From assembly GCF_000013445.1 (NCBI RefSeq), contig NC_007796.1, positions 2,702,936 to 2,766,935 on the forward strand: a stretch of 64,000 nt of DNA, written 5' to 3'. The stretch comes from Methanospirillum hungatei JF-1 (GTDB lineage Archaea > Halobacteriota > Methanomicrobia > Methanomicrobiales > Methanospirillaceae). The notes beneath the pieces were generated by a model, which worked only from the letters and a program-made list of their open reading frames with translations, had not been told where the DNA came from and made no database searches. The position numbers and the translations under genes were made by a program. Within the stretch, counting starts at the first letter, position 1. Every line of letters starts with the position of its first letter. Shown one piece after another: positions 55,612 through 64,000 of this stretch.

Positions 55612-56019
55612 TTATTCTGCTGCCGGTGCTTCTGGCTCTGCCGGAGCAAAGTATTCTGCAAGAGTCTTTGAACCCTGGGTTGCGACGATCGCATTAATCT
55701 GAACAAAGTCCTGGGTGATCTCTGCACCACGGACCATTTTCCTCCGACGCTCGCCATCTACACGTGGGTGAAATCCGACACCGCCTGCCATGAGGACCTT
55801 ACGCCGTCCGGCAATCTGGAGGGTCTTTCTTGCCGGGGTTCCGTTCCGGTCAGATGCACCGGTGATCCGGATCTTGTATCCGTCAAACCCAAGTGCAGCA
55901 CCATCAATCTCCTCACCGATACGCTTGCCAATAAAAGAGCCGGCACCTGCACCACTGGCATCAATATTGTATGCCTTGCCGGTTGCCGGATCTGAAAGGA
56001 CTACCTTAAAATCAACCAT
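55612..56019 (-). CDS. rps6e: Ribosomal protein S6e
   Basis: 135 aa from ATG 56019 (MVDFKVVLSDP), with AGGTGAT 5 nt upstream; a GTG three codons earlier overlaps that Shine-Dalgarno and is unlikely. GFDGYKIRITGASDRNGTP and VDGERRRKMVRG are S6e signatures. The C-terminus is short and acidic (APAEPEAPAAE), without the phosphorylated tail of eukaryotes. It is downstream of infB on the same strand. Confidence 0.94.
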   Translation of the reverse strand: MVDFKVVLSDPATGKAYNIDASGAGAGSFIGKRIGEEIDGAALGFDGYKIRITGASDRNGTPARKTLQIAGRRKVLMAGGVGFHPRVDGERRRKMVRGAEITQDFVQINAIVATQGSKTLAEYFAPAEPEAPAAE

Positions 56020-56143
56020 TATAATCACCTACTAAGAAATTCAACGACCGCTGTTTTTTTTATTTTTCGTCCGATCCGAAGAACCCATCACTCAGACATC
56101 GCTGAGAAGTCTCCATACAGGTTGGTATATATCCTTAATAATT

Positions 56144-57958
56144 CTACTTCCCCCAGAAGGGATTCTCCTTACGAAAGAGCCGGGTGTATTCATTCAGCAC
56201 TTCCTTTGCATCTTCGTTCAGGTGAGAGAGCATTTCAGTCTCCAGAACTTTTACGTGCCGTTCCGGAATGCCCACAAGCAGTTCATCCTCAACGTCAAAT
56301 TGTCTGCCAACCGTGGCACCTTCAATGGAAATTGCAACCTCATCTCCGGCATGTGCCTCCTGGATGTTTTCCTTCCTCAGTTGCATAGATTTGAGCGTTC
56401 CGGCCTTTTTACCATCTCTTCTGACCAGATTCACACCGGTCCTGAGAGTTCCTGAGAGGATTCTGACCCCGACCACTGCAGGATTATTCTGCCTGAAGAC
56501 ACATCCGGGAAGAACAAGGATTTTAGCGGGGAAGATTATTTTTTCAAACCGCTTCTGGTCCATTATCCTCTTAAGATTATTCCTCCATTCCAGGTAATCC
56601 TCAAGAATATGATAGATAACATTCCCTGAGAAGAACTGGATCATCTCTGCATAGGCTGGTTCTTTCAGGAGATCCTGGGCGTCAGGAAGGACCGGGGTGT
56701 TGAATGCGATTAATACCCTGTAAAGGGGATCTTTTATCGTTTCAGCCTCGATAACATCATGCCTGCTGACCTGGCCAACCTCAGCCCGCATGACCGGTAT
56801 TTCATGCGCGGTCAGCTCCTTACATAGTGCCTCAAGCGCCCCAATGGTATCTGCCTTTATGATCAGACCTTCCGGAGAGAGACTGACATTTATTTCGGTC
56901 ATCTCTTTCGCAATACTGGTCTTCACCTCTTCAGGATCTTCACCGATAACCCGCACCGGAGATCCGGCAATGACCTGGTCAAGTCCTGGGGCACTAACCT
57001 TCACTCCCGCTGCGGCGACGACCTCTTTTACCCGTAAGAACCGGTCTTCAACCAGGATCTCCTGCATTGGTCTTGGTTGAAGAAGAGATCTGACCTTTGT
57101 CGTCTGAACCCCCTCTGTGGTTGCGATTGCTATTTCGTCACCGACCCGAATGGTCCCGTCAAATAATATGACGTCGATTGTGGCACCAAGACCCTTCTCT
57201 TCCTTCACTTCAAGGACGGTTCCTGATCCAGGTCCGTCAACAGTAAGAGTCAGGGCTTCCTCCATGTACCGCTGTGCAAGACCAATGAGAACCATCAGAA
57301 GGTCTGGAATTCCTTCACCGGTATGGGCACTGACCGGGACAATCGCCAGGTTTCTTGCGAAATCAGATACCCGGTCAAACCGTTCTGATGAGAATCCATG
57401 CTCGGCAAGAGTGGCAACGATGTCATAGACCTTTGTCTCAACGAGGAGAGTTACCCGTTCATTCTGTGCCGCAAAACTCTTCAGGAACGGAGATTTTTCT
57501 GTGGATCTCCATCCAGGAATCCGGTCAAGTTTGGTTGCAGCGACCACAAACGGGGTCTTGCAATTGCGGAGGATCTGGATCGCCTCGATAGTCTGAGGCT
57601 GAAATCCCTCGGTAATATCCACAACCACGATGGCCATATCAGCAAGTGCACCTCCCCGTGCCCGAAGGGTGGTGAATGCATGATGCCCCGGCGTATCAAT
57701 AAAGAGGAGTCCGGGAATGCTGATATTCAGATTTTTCATTCCACCACTCATGCTCATAATCGAATCTATCGGGACAATGGTTGCACCGATATGCTGGGTG
57801 ATTGCTCCTGCCTCTCCGGCGACGACTGAGGATCCCCTGATCCGGTCAAGAAGAGATGTCTTCCCATGATCCACATGCCCGAGGACGCAGACAATTGGAG
57901 TCCTGATATGGGGTGTATCTCCTTCGTTTTTATTTTTCTTTACTTCTTTTTTACCCAC
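56144..57958 (-). CDS. infB: Translation initiation factor aIF5B
   Basis: 604 aa, starting GTG 57958 after GGTGGAAAG. GTPase domain with VLGHVDHGKTSLLDRI (G1), DTPGHHAFTTLRARG (G3) and ATKLDRIPGW (G4), followed by the EF-Tu-like domain II and the C-terminal domains of IF5B/IF2. It promotes subunit joining. The N-terminal extension is very short and Lys-rich (KKEVKKNKNE). Probably co-transcribed with rps6e, 124 nt away. Confidence 0.95.
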   Translation of the reverse strand: MGKKEVKKNKNEGDTPHIRTPIVCVLGHVDHGKTSLLDRIRGSSVVAGEAGAITQHIGATIVPIDSIMSMSGGMKNLNISIPGLLFIDTPGHHAFTTLRARGGALADMAIVVVDITEGFQPQTIEAIQILRNCKTPFVVAATKLDRIPGWRSTEKSPFLKSFAAQNERVTLLVETKVYDIVATLAEHGFSSERFDRVSDFARNLAIVPVSAHTGEGIPDLLMVLIGLAQRYMEEALTLTVDGPGSGTVLEVKEEKGLGATIDVILFDGTIRVGDEIAIATTEGVQTTKVRSLLQPRPMQEILVEDRFLRVKEVVAAAGVKVSAPGLDQVIAGSPVRVIGEDPEEVKTSIAKEMTEINVSLSPEGLIIKADTIGALEALCKELTAHEIPVMRAEVGQVSRHDVIEAETIKDPLYRVLIAFNTPVLPDAQDLLKEPAYAEMIQFFSGNVIYHILEDYLEWRNNLKRIMDQKRFEKIIFPAKILVLPGCVFRQNNPAVVGVRILSGTLRTGVNLVRRDGKKAGTLKSMQLRKENIQEAHAGDEVAISIEGATVGRQFDVEDELLVGIPERHVKVLETEMLSHLNEDAKEVLNEYTRLFRKENPFWGK

Positions 57959-58189
57959 CTTTCCACCACCACACCTATTCTGTTGTCCATTCCCGGTGCT
58001 ATTTGAAAACAGGAGATATCCTTCCGGGAAGAGGATCTGATAATGTGGTATACATCAGTGGTCACGACTAATAATCATTCACAGTACCTCTCAGGGACGG
58101 TCATTCATACTGACAGCAATCTCGATACGTCAGAGTCAGGGAGTGGATAAGTTCAAGTCATCTCCCTGATAACATATATGGTGCAACCT

Positions 58190-58261
58190 GCCTGGGTGGG
58201 GTAATGGCTATCCTAAGGGATTGTGGTTCCCTCGATCTGGGTTCAATTCCCGGTCCAGGCC
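58190..58261 (+). tRNA. tRNA-His (GTG)
   Basis: Acceptor GCCTGGG/TCCAGGC, D-arm with GGGT/ATCC, anticodon stem AGGGA/TCCCT with loop TTGTGGT (anticodon GTG at 58223-58225), T-arm CTGGG-TTCAATT-CCCGG, discriminator C as expected for tRNA-His. The base before the acceptor is T, so the extra 5' G (G-1) does not seem to be encoded. CCA is not encoded. Confidence 0.93.
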
Positions 58262-58392
58262 TGTCCGTTTTTATTCAGTAATTCTGCTATTTCTTCTGAT
58301 ATTCTGGTTTAATACTACCGTCTCTGTTCCTGGCATCTGAAATCAACCGCTCTCTCCGATAATTTTCTTAATACCCCGGTCAATATCATGGT

Positions 58393-58665
58393 ATGGACCA
58401 GAGCGAAGAGTATCACGAAGCTAAAAGGAAAGTCACAAAACTCAGGGGATTTTATCAGCATCTTGGCTTTTATATCATCATGAATGCCATTCTCATAGTA
58501 ATAAATTTAATAATAAGCCCGGACAGTCTGTGGTTTTACTGGGTGACCATCTTCTGGGGAATCGCTGTGCTATGGCAGGCGTATGATGTCTTTGGAGATG
58601 AGAAGATCCTCGGAAAAGATTGGGAGGAGAAGAAGATTCAGGAATATATGGGAAAGAAAAAGTGA
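58393..58665 (+). CDS. 2TM domain protein
   Basis: 90 aa with two membrane helices (GFYIIMNAILIVINLII and FYWVTIFWGIAVLWQAYDVF) and a conserved charged frame (AKRKVTKLRGFYQHL before, WEEKKIQEYM after), matching the 2TM family. In other organisms this domain sits next to or is fused with sensor kinases. Here it stands alone, and the function is unknown. Confidence 0.8.
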   Translation: MDQSEEYHEAKRKVTKLRGFYQHLGFYIIMNAILIVINLIISPDSLWFYWVTIFWGIAVLWQAYDVFGDEKILGKDWEEKKIQEYMGKKK

Positions 58666-58674
58666 ACCCCGCGG

Positions 58675-60042
58675 TTACTGAAACCCTCCTGCAACCCATC
58701 CGGTATACCCGCCGGCCACATTGAGGATGTTTGAAAAACCGTTTCTCTTCAGGATACTACAGGCCATGGAAGATCTCGCCCCAGTTGCACACAGAACGGC
58801 GATCCGCTTCTCCCTGGATAGTTCTGAGTACCGGGTCCGGAGATCAGGCCAGTGGATATTCACGGATCCGGGAATATGATACCCGGCAAACTCTGCCCCC
58901 GTTCTCACATCCAAAACAATAAGCTCCTTATCAGCCTTCAATAACGCAGCAAGTTCCTGAACAGAAATCGTCTGGACGTGGTCCAGTTCATGTCCGGCCA
59001 GAGCCCATCCCCACACTCCTCCCTCTACATACCCGATGATCCGGTCAATACCTACCCGGTGAAGCATAAGGGTTATTTTTGGGATCTCATCAGGACGATG
59101 AACAGCGAGCAGAATATCTCTGTCAGGAGGGATTACCCACCCGGTGAATGTTGAAAAGTTCATCTCACCATCGATATTCCAGCTCTTCGGGATATGAAGA
59201 GACCCGAAGGCATCGTATCGTCTGGAATCAAGCACTTCACATGCCCCCTGTGTCATGAGATCCTTTCCTGCCCGTGGGCTGATTCCCCTGACAGGAGGTA
59301 AAGTTGAGAGAAGAGCAGGGCCCCTTCGATTCTCATCAGAACACCGGCTGAAGTGATCCGGAGAGGGGGGCATATTTTTCGTAAGTTCATTGATGAATGC
59401 CTCTTTATCGTGAATCTGGAGTATCTGGTTAAACCTCCGTTCATAGCCGATGGTTGTCGTCCGTTTAGCGGATAATGATCTTCCACAGAATGATCCGGCT
59501 CCATGAGCGGGATAGACCTCACAATAATCCGGCAGTTTCATGATCTTCTCATGCAGGGAGTCATACAATGCTGATGCAAGCTCATGGGCACGTCCGGGAA
59601 AAAGATCCGGCCTTCCTACATCACCGACAAAGAGGGTATCACCGGGAAAAAGAGCAGCCGGTTCATCTCCTCTGCTCATATGGGTGACAATATAACTGAC
59701 ATGCTCCGGTGTGTGGCCTGGTGTCTCAATGACAGAGATGGAACAATCATCAAGGGTAATGGTACTTCCCTCACTGACAGGAATATGGGGAAATACACAT
59801 CCGGCACTCTTTGGAGCATAGATTGGTGCACCGGTTCTTTCATGGAGATCGAGGTGACCTGATATGAAATCTGCATGCAGATGTGTCTCAAGAATCCCGG
59901 TAATTCTAAATCCTTCTTCATCAGCAGCCTGAATGTAGATATCCGGATCCCTGGCTGGATCGATGATCATGCAGGAGGAAACCCCGCCCAGAAGGTATGA
60001 GCTGTGAGCGATCCCCGGAATGAAAAACTGCCTGATAATCAT
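58675..60042 (-). CDS. MBL-fold persulfide dioxygenase-like protein with two rhodanese domains
   Basis: 455 aa. N-terminal metallo-beta-lactamase domain with LETHLHADFISGH and VIETPGHTPEHVSY, resembling ETHE1-type persulfide dioxygenases (about 1-245). Two rhodanese domains follow: the first (about 255-345) has HRPD where a catalytic Cys loop is expected; the second (about 355-455) keeps the active Cys in VLCATGARSS. This MBL-rhodanese-rhodanese build is known in bacteria and archaea. Role in a strict anaerobe is unclear; persulfide or polysulfide handling is more likely than oxygen use. Confidence 0.88.
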   Translation of the reverse strand: MIIRQFFIPGIAHSSYLLGGVSSCMIIDPARDPDIYIQAADEEGFRITGILETHLHADFISGHLDLHERTGAPIYAPKSAGCVFPHIPVSEGSTITLDDCSISVIETPGHTPEHVSYIVTHMSRGDEPAALFPGDTLFVGDVGRPDLFPGRAHELASALYDSLHEKIMKLPDYCEVYPAHGAGSFCGRSLSAKRTTTIGYERRFNQILQIHDKEAFINELTKNMPPSPDHFSRCSDENRRGPALLSTLPPVRGISPRAGKDLMTQGACEVLDSRRYDAFGSLHIPKSWNIDGEMNFSTFTGWVIPPDRDILLAVHRPDEIPKITLMLHRVGIDRIIGYVEGGVWGWALAGHELDHVQTISVQELAALLKADKELIVLDVRTGAEFAGYHIPGSVNIHWPDLRTRYSELSREKRIAVLCATGARSSMACSILKRNGFSNILNVAGGYTGWVAGGFQ

Positions 60043-60052
60043 GAAGAGATGA

Positions 60053-62305
60053 TCATCTCAGGAAGTGATGAATCATTCCCCCATCTCGTATGACCAGCCG
60101 GTCCTGCAGGGTTTTTGGGATCTGGTACAGGGAGCATACTCCTTTGTTTATCTCCTCTTCTATCTGCTGAATTTTTTTCCTGATTCTCTCCTTGTCATGA
60201 AAGGATCTGGCACATTCACGTCTCTGTTTAAGAAAGGTCAGCCTATGTAAAGATTTGGTAATCTGCCTGACATGCTCCATCTCTTCAGGGGAATACCAGT
60301 CTGGCTGATGAAACGGGATAGCAGCGATGAGTTGTTCCGGATGGAGAGAAGGCTGGTTTTTACTTATATACCTGTAGTACCACCTGATCAGGGATGATCC
60401 AAGCAGACCTTCAAGGTATTCATCCGGGCCCTTTATGATGATATCTGCAGCGTTCTCATAAGTATCTCCTGCGGTAATCAGCAGACCATCCGAAGTGTCT
60501 TTTAGTGATATCCAGCACCCGTCATGGTTGTGTTCAGACAGGTCTTCTGGTGTATAGAGAGCTCCAAGACAGTACTCAGAGAGTGATACCGAATCTTTCA
60601 GGAGATAACTCAGAACGACGCTCTCCAATGGATCTTCAAGGTTCCAGCCATCTTCTTTTGGCAGATCATCCCGGTTCAGATGATATGATACCATACATCC
60701 GTTATTGGTAAACCGGGTGATCCCGATTGATGACGAAATATTTCCTGCACAGATGCATGACCATGTATCAGACAGGTCCCGTTCCGATGGATGTTCATCC
60801 AGGATGATCTGAGTCACTCTGCTTCTCCGGATCATCTTCCTGAATGGTCCCGCATGCATATCAGAAAGCCATGCTGACGGGAGAAAAATAAATGAGCGGT
60901 GTTGCATTCTGATTGCATATTCAGCAGTATACAATGCAGTCATCGCATCATAGGAATAAGATGAAAAGTGTTTACACAGGTACTGGTGTACTTCCGGATC
61001 TTTCATGGCTTTTTGTCTGCATGGAGCGGTGATGAGCATGGCAGGACGAGGTATGTTTTCCAGCCAATCTTCATCAGATGGTCTCAGCGAATGAACGGCT
61101 GCCTGTGCCTCGTGCACTGAGAGATATTCATTTGCAATCTCTTTGGAAAAGAGGATATTTCCAACCCTGATATGTGACCGGAACATATCCAGCTGTTCTT
61201 TCTCACAGAGCTGAAAGAGGTCCGGGTGCCGTAAATCACCATCGATTGCATGGAGTATCAGCCCGAACCTGGTCAGCAGAACTGAAGAAAACGAGGGATC
61301 TGAACAGAAGACAGTATCTGCAATTCTGCTGAACCGATCACGGGGAGAATCCTCTTTTCCGGTATGTGATCTGAGAAGAAGAAGCAATAATTCACCATTG
61401 CCCGATTGCGGATCAATGACAACCGGAGTTCCCTCTGATTCGTTTATGTACCGGATTACATGGAAAAAGACCGGTGATGATATAAGAGATGAGATATCGC
61501 AGTTACTGGCAATATAATCCTTCTTTCGCGTGTTCCGATCTCTGACCCGCGTTATCAGACGGCTGAACGCACGAACGAGAATGACCGGGTCTATGAGATA
61601 TATCCGGATGGGCTCAGGAACCGGGAGAGAGCACCCTTCTCTTACCATCATGGAATGAGTTACCGGATCAGGTAAGTAAGGAGGTTTGTCTTTCAGATAG
61701 CCTGGGATCGCAGATCCACATTTCACAAGATAACTGATCCAGGAATGTTCCGGGACCGTGTAAAAATCAATGCCACTGCTTTCGAAAATTTTCTTTGTAA
61801 CGGTTTCCAGAATGCCGGAAAGGACCAGGAGTTCACGTCTCTCCCGATCACTCTCTCCATAGGTCCTGTAAAAAACCCCTGACAATGTCCTGTGTAAAGC
61901 ATCCAGATATGTGTCCAGAGATTCAGAAATATCAGCAGATTCACAGAGTATTCCTGTTTGGATGAGTTCAGGAAGGGGCTCTATTATGTTGGAATATTCC
62001 GGGTCTCTTGTCTGCCCGTTTATTACCTGGCTAATGGTACTACTGATAATTCGATATCCTGCACAGGCACCTGTATTTTTCAGGTGAATTATGAGTTCTT
62101 TTTTTATCTCATCACTGATATCAGACTCTTTGGAACAATCCCAGATGATAACCTGACGGAGATCATCCAGGGTGACATAAAAACAGGATATACTGTGATT
62201 ATAATCTTTGATGATGAGATTTCTCTTTCTCAGGGAACAGATATTATCTAAAAAGCCTGCCTTCCTGATTACCTGAATGCAATCCTGGTGAATGTCAGGA
62301 ATCAT
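60053..62305 (-). CDS. Eco57I-type DNA methyltransferase-like protein with lost NPPY motif
   Basis: About 750 aa from ATG 62305; an ORF extension to 62353 runs into the tRNA-Met gene and is not real. It follows the plan of type IIG/Eco57I-like adenine methyltransferases: SAM-binding motif I VVIDPQSGNGELLLLLL (D298-P-Q-S-G-N-G304), the helical and sheet segments after motif IV (EYAIRMQHRSFIFLPSAWLS), and a C-terminal TaqI-like part (RWYYRYISKNQPSLHPEQL). At the NPPY position it has TAPC (426-429), so methylation is probably lost. The N-terminal approximately 150 residues are unlike a known nuclease. There is no restriction partner nearby. Confidence 0.72.
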   Translation of the reverse strand: MIPDIHQDCIQVIRKAGFLDNICSLRKRNLIIKDYNHSISCFYVTLDDLRQVIIWDCSKESDISDEIKKELIIHLKNTGACAGYRIISSTISQVINGQTRDPEYSNIIEPLPELIQTGILCESADISESLDTYLDALHRTLSGVFYRTYGESDRERRELLVLSGILETVTKKIFESSGIDFYTVPEHSWISYLVKCGSAIPGYLKDKPPYLPDPVTHSMMVREGCSLPVPEPIRIYLIDPVILVRAFSRLITRVRDRNTRKKDYIASNCDISSLISSPVFFHVIRYINESEGTPVVIDPQSGNGELLLLLLRSHTGKEDSPRDRFSRIADTVFCSDPSFSSVLLTRFGLILHAIDGDLRHPDLFQLCEKEQLDMFRSHIRVGNILFSKEIANEYLSVHEAQAAVHSLRPSDEDWLENIPRPAMLITAPCRQKAMKDPEVHQYLCKHFSSYSYDAMTALYTAEYAIRMQHRSFIFLPSAWLSDMHAGPFRKMIRRSRVTQIILDEHPSERDLSDTWSCICAGNISSSIGITRFTNNGCMVSYHLNRDDLPKEDGWNLEDPLESVVLSYLLKDSVSLSEYCLGALYTPEDLSEHNHDGCWISLKDTSDGLLITAGDTYENAADIIIKGPDEYLEGLLGSSLIRWYYRYISKNQPSLHPEQLIAAIPFHQPDWYSPEEMEHVRQITKSLHRLTFLKQRRECARSFHDKERIRKKIQQIEEEINKGVCSLYQIPKTLQDRLVIRDGGMIHHFLR

Positions 62306-62329
62306 ACGAAGAATACCTGAAAAGAAGTA

Positions 62330-62404
62330 TAGCGAGGGATGGATTTGAACCATCGGTCTACGGGTTATGAGCCCGTCGGGATATCCTGACTACCCCACCT
62401 CGCT
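62330..62404 (-). tRNA. Initiator tRNA-Met (CAT)
   Basis: Acceptor AGCGAGG/CCTCGCT begins with an A1:T72 pair, and the anticodon stem ends in three G:C pairs (ACGGG-CTCATAA-CCCGT). Both are features of archaeal initiator tRNAs. T-arm GATGG-TTCAAAT-CCATC. CCA is not encoded. Confidence 0.93.
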
Positions 62405-62434
62405 AAAAGTGGATATGAATGTCTCTCGGATGAA

Positions 62435-62444
62435 GATATATATC
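62435..62444 (-). promoter_or_regulatory. TATA box of tRNA-Met
   Basis: GATATATATC is about 31-40 nt upstream of the tRNA 5' end on the minus strand, the right distance for archaeal RNA polymerase with a short leader removed by RNase P. Confidence 0.5.
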
Positions 62445-62464
62445 TATCGCTTCTCTGATGCGAA

Positions 62465-62472
62465 TTTTTAAA
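62465..62472 (+). promoter_or_regulatory. TATA box of the thioredoxin gene
   Basis: TTTTTAAA lies about 28 nt before ATG 62497, so the transcript would start at or very near the start codon (leaderless). This also argues against the upstream ATG 62458, which is in front of the box. Confidence 0.45.
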
Positions 62473-62496
62473 CCAACACCAAGCCAATCATCACCT

Positions 62497-62922
62497 ATGG
62501 ATGAGGAACTTGAGCGGTTACGGGCAAAAAGAATGGAGGAGATCAAACAGCGCATAATGACCCCGCCATCGGCCCATGAAGGAATTCTTATCGTCACGCA
62601 GGAAAATTTTTCCAGGATAATCCGTGAAAACCCGAATCTTATCATTGATTTCTGGGCTCCCTGGTGTGGCCCCTGCCGGATGCTTGCTCCGGTTATCGAA
62701 CAGCTGGCGGCAGAATATGCCGGAAGAATCCGGTTTGCCAAATGTAATACCGATGAAAATCAGCAGATTGCATATCAGTTTGGAATATCAGCTATACCAT
62801 CCCTGTTTTTCTTTCAGAATGGTACGATTATTCATACAGTTTCAGGAGCTCTTCCAAAAGAACATCTTGAGATGCAGATTCGTTCGGTGTATACTATTCA
62901 AGCCCCCCACCGGAGTGATTAG
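62497..62922 (+). CDS. Thioredoxin-like protein
   Basis: 141 aa from ATG 62497 (MDEELERLRAKRMEEIKQRI). The thioredoxin fold has the active site WCGPC (WAPWCGPCRML) and the cis-Pro in SAIPSLFFF. The first 35 residues are a charged helix before the domain. It probably acts as a general disulfide reductase. Divergent from tRNA-Met; convergent with the partial subtilase gene. Confidence 0.92.
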   Translation: MDEELERLRAKRMEEIKQRIMTPPSAHEGILIVTQENFSRIIRENPNLIIDFWAPWCGPCRMLAPVIEQLAAEYAGRIRFAKCNTDENQQIAYQFGISAIPSLFFFQNGTIIHTVSGALPKEHLEMQIRSVYTIQAPHRSD

Positions 62923-62955
62923 GGTATACTATGACAATGAATCATAGAAGCTTGT

Positions 62956-64000
62956 TTACTGATTTCTACCTTCCAACAGGAACTGAAACGCTTTTACAGC
63001 ATCGATCAACCCATATCCATAGGTTGGGTCCCAGCCAGGTTCTCCCAGGTCAAACGCATTTGAATACAATGCTTTCAAGAGGTCATCCCGTGACACATCA
63101 GGAAAAGAGCTCAATAATTGTGCGATGACTCCGGCAACATGGGGTGCTGCGGCACTTGTACCGGGGAATGGAACCGGAAAACTTCCGGCACCGCTGACCT
63201 GTACATTTGTCGGTGCACAGATATCCGGTTTCCACCGTCTGGATGGTTCAGGTATCCGGATAGTAACCGGCCCCTGGGATGAATCCGGTGAGACAGAATA
63301 CGGTGTTCCAATCCCGACTGATCCTACCGTTACCACTTCTTCTAGTGCCGCGTGGCCAAAAATGGAATCTACTGGATCCTTTACGACCTCTGATTCAACC
63401 TGGCGTGGATCGATATTCCTGATATACATTTCAAGAATATTCGGTGTGATATTTTCACCGTTCCGTATAATTGACAATGATATCCGCCTGGATTCGTTCA
63501 TCTCATTTCTGTAGACCAGATGTTCAAACGGTTCTCCGGTATCTTCCTGAATATTCATACTCGTTGCAACGACCTCACCCTTTGCAGGATCGGTGAGGAA
63601 GAGGTCATAGTCATGAACCGCACCTCCCCATGGGTCATCCCACTGTAAGGTAATTATAACCTCGTCATCAGGTTTGAGGACAATAGGAATTGCAGAGTAT
63701 CCATCACCAAAGTCATGGACCGTCTGCTCTGGTCCGATACTTAAACCCGGTTCCCAGGACTTCTGATAATGAAGTGAGGCAAAATTGCCTGAAACGGTAA
63801 CATAGATGCAATCCGGATGAGATTTCAAGACCTCCCTGATATGATCTGCAACGTCACCATCTTCGAGAAATGGCTGCTTGAAAAAATAGAGGTCATCACA
63901 GATGATCCGGCATCCGGCAGCAGCCAGTGTTGAAACTGCTCGTTTAAAATCGTCTGAATTTCCTCCATACGCATGAAAACAGAGTTCTGCATCAGGTGCA
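62956..64000 (-). CDS. Subtilase-family protease (partial, right edge)
   Basis: The frame runs from TAA 62956 to the right edge without a stop, so at least the last 348 residues are visible and the N-terminus is missing. IYVTVSGN supplies the oxyanion Asn and GTSAAAPHVAGVIAQLL the catalytic Ser. Between them an approximately 150-aa beta insert (VLKPDDEVIITLQWDDPWGG) looks like a small pre-peptidase-type domain. The upstream part reads ICDDLYFFKQPFLEDGDVAD, known from a subtilase subgroup with inserted domains. Asp and His lie outside the window. No GWN module at its C-terminus, unlike the subtilase at 47.2 kb. Confidence 0.85.
   Translation of the reverse strand, partial: APDAELCFHAYGGNSDDFKRAVSTLAAAGCRIICDDLYFFKQPFLEDGDVADHIREVLKSHPDCIYVTVSGNFASLHYQKSWEPGLSIGPEQTVHDFGDGYSAIPIVLKPDDEVIITLQWDDPWGGAVHDYDLFLTDPAKGEVVATSMNIQEDTGEPFEHLVYRNEMNESRRISLSIIRNGENITPNILEMYIRNIDPRQVESEVVKDPVDSIFGHAALEEVVTVGSVGIGTPYSVSPDSSQGPVTIRIPEPSRRWKPDICAPTNVQVSGAGSFPVPFPGTSAAAPHVAGVIAQLLSSFPDVSRDDLLKALYSNAFDLGEPGWDPTYGYGLIDAVKAFQFLLEGRNQ

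Noticed and set aside
62305-62353. N-terminal extension of the methyltransferase-like protein (MVQIHPSL)
   Set aside because: This part is the 3' half of the tRNA-Met gene; the next ATG at 62305 is used instead.

Overview
The window is archaeal and most likely from a hydrogenotrophic methanogen of the Methanomicrobiales, Methanospirillum-like. This assignment rests on gene content and recall, not on a search. The supporting genes are cofD (coenzyme F420), the archaeal mevalonate-variant genes (aconitase X, UbiD and UbiX types), a tail-less histone, TFB, RadB, Hel308, Cdc6/Orc1, archaeal GAPDH, archaeal riboflavin synthase, SRP19, Gar1, S6e, S8e and aIF5B, plus several large secreted PKD-domain proteins. 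Some genes have Shine-Dalgarno sequences of the GGAGG or AGGTGATC type, others look leaderless behind TATA boxes. UAG is used as an ordinary stop (ribC, hypB).

Layout. 1-2.4 kb: isoprenoid operon ubiX > ubiD > acnX on the minus strand, with acnX running off the left edge. 2.7-11.9 kb: three tandem secreted surface proteins built from beta-propeller repeats, an approximately 95-aa beta-module, PKD domains and a shared C-terminal module. 11.9-26.6 kb: housekeeping genes (HD hydrolase, cofD, deoxyadenosine deaminase, aspS, core-MetE, acyl-CoA synthetase, Cdc48, LarC, RadB, a secreted beta-helix protein, an RRM protein). 26.6-29.75 kb: gene-poor, AT-richer accessory stretch with a MazF-like toxin gene broken by one amber codon together with its short antitoxin, a small winged-helix-type protein, micro-ORFs, palindromes and the histone gene. 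29.75-39.6 kb: thiC, a metallo-beta-lactamase protein, a GIY-YIG protein, GAPDH, then tyrS-rio1-KH-hel308-cgi121, and a Cache-HAMP receptor with a 76-aa partner. 39.66-43.5 kb: moaB, a replication origin (two inverted origin recognition boxes around an AT-rich core), cdc6/orc1, an Lrp regulator and an aminotransferase. 43.5-50.9 kb: purE, an aminotransferase-ribC-ribH-aminotransferase operon, a secreted subtilase carrying the same C-terminal module as the surface proteins, and a PEGA/propeller protein. 50.9-58.3 kb: information-processing genes (tRNA-Ala, tfb, gar1, PHP, srp19, hypB, S8e, S6e, aIF5B, tRNA-His). 58.4-64 kb: a 2TM protein, an MBL-rhodanese protein, a methyltransferase-like protein with a lost catalytic motif, initiator tRNA-Met, thioredoxin and a second subtilase cut by the right edge.

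The observations most worth following are the origin at about 40.2-40.5 kb, the duplicated GWN/YWIY C-terminal module shared by four secreted proteins, the MazF-like gene interrupted by a single UAG, the orphan Eco57I-type methyltransferase homologue with TAPC in place of NPPY, and several small structured intergenic elements.
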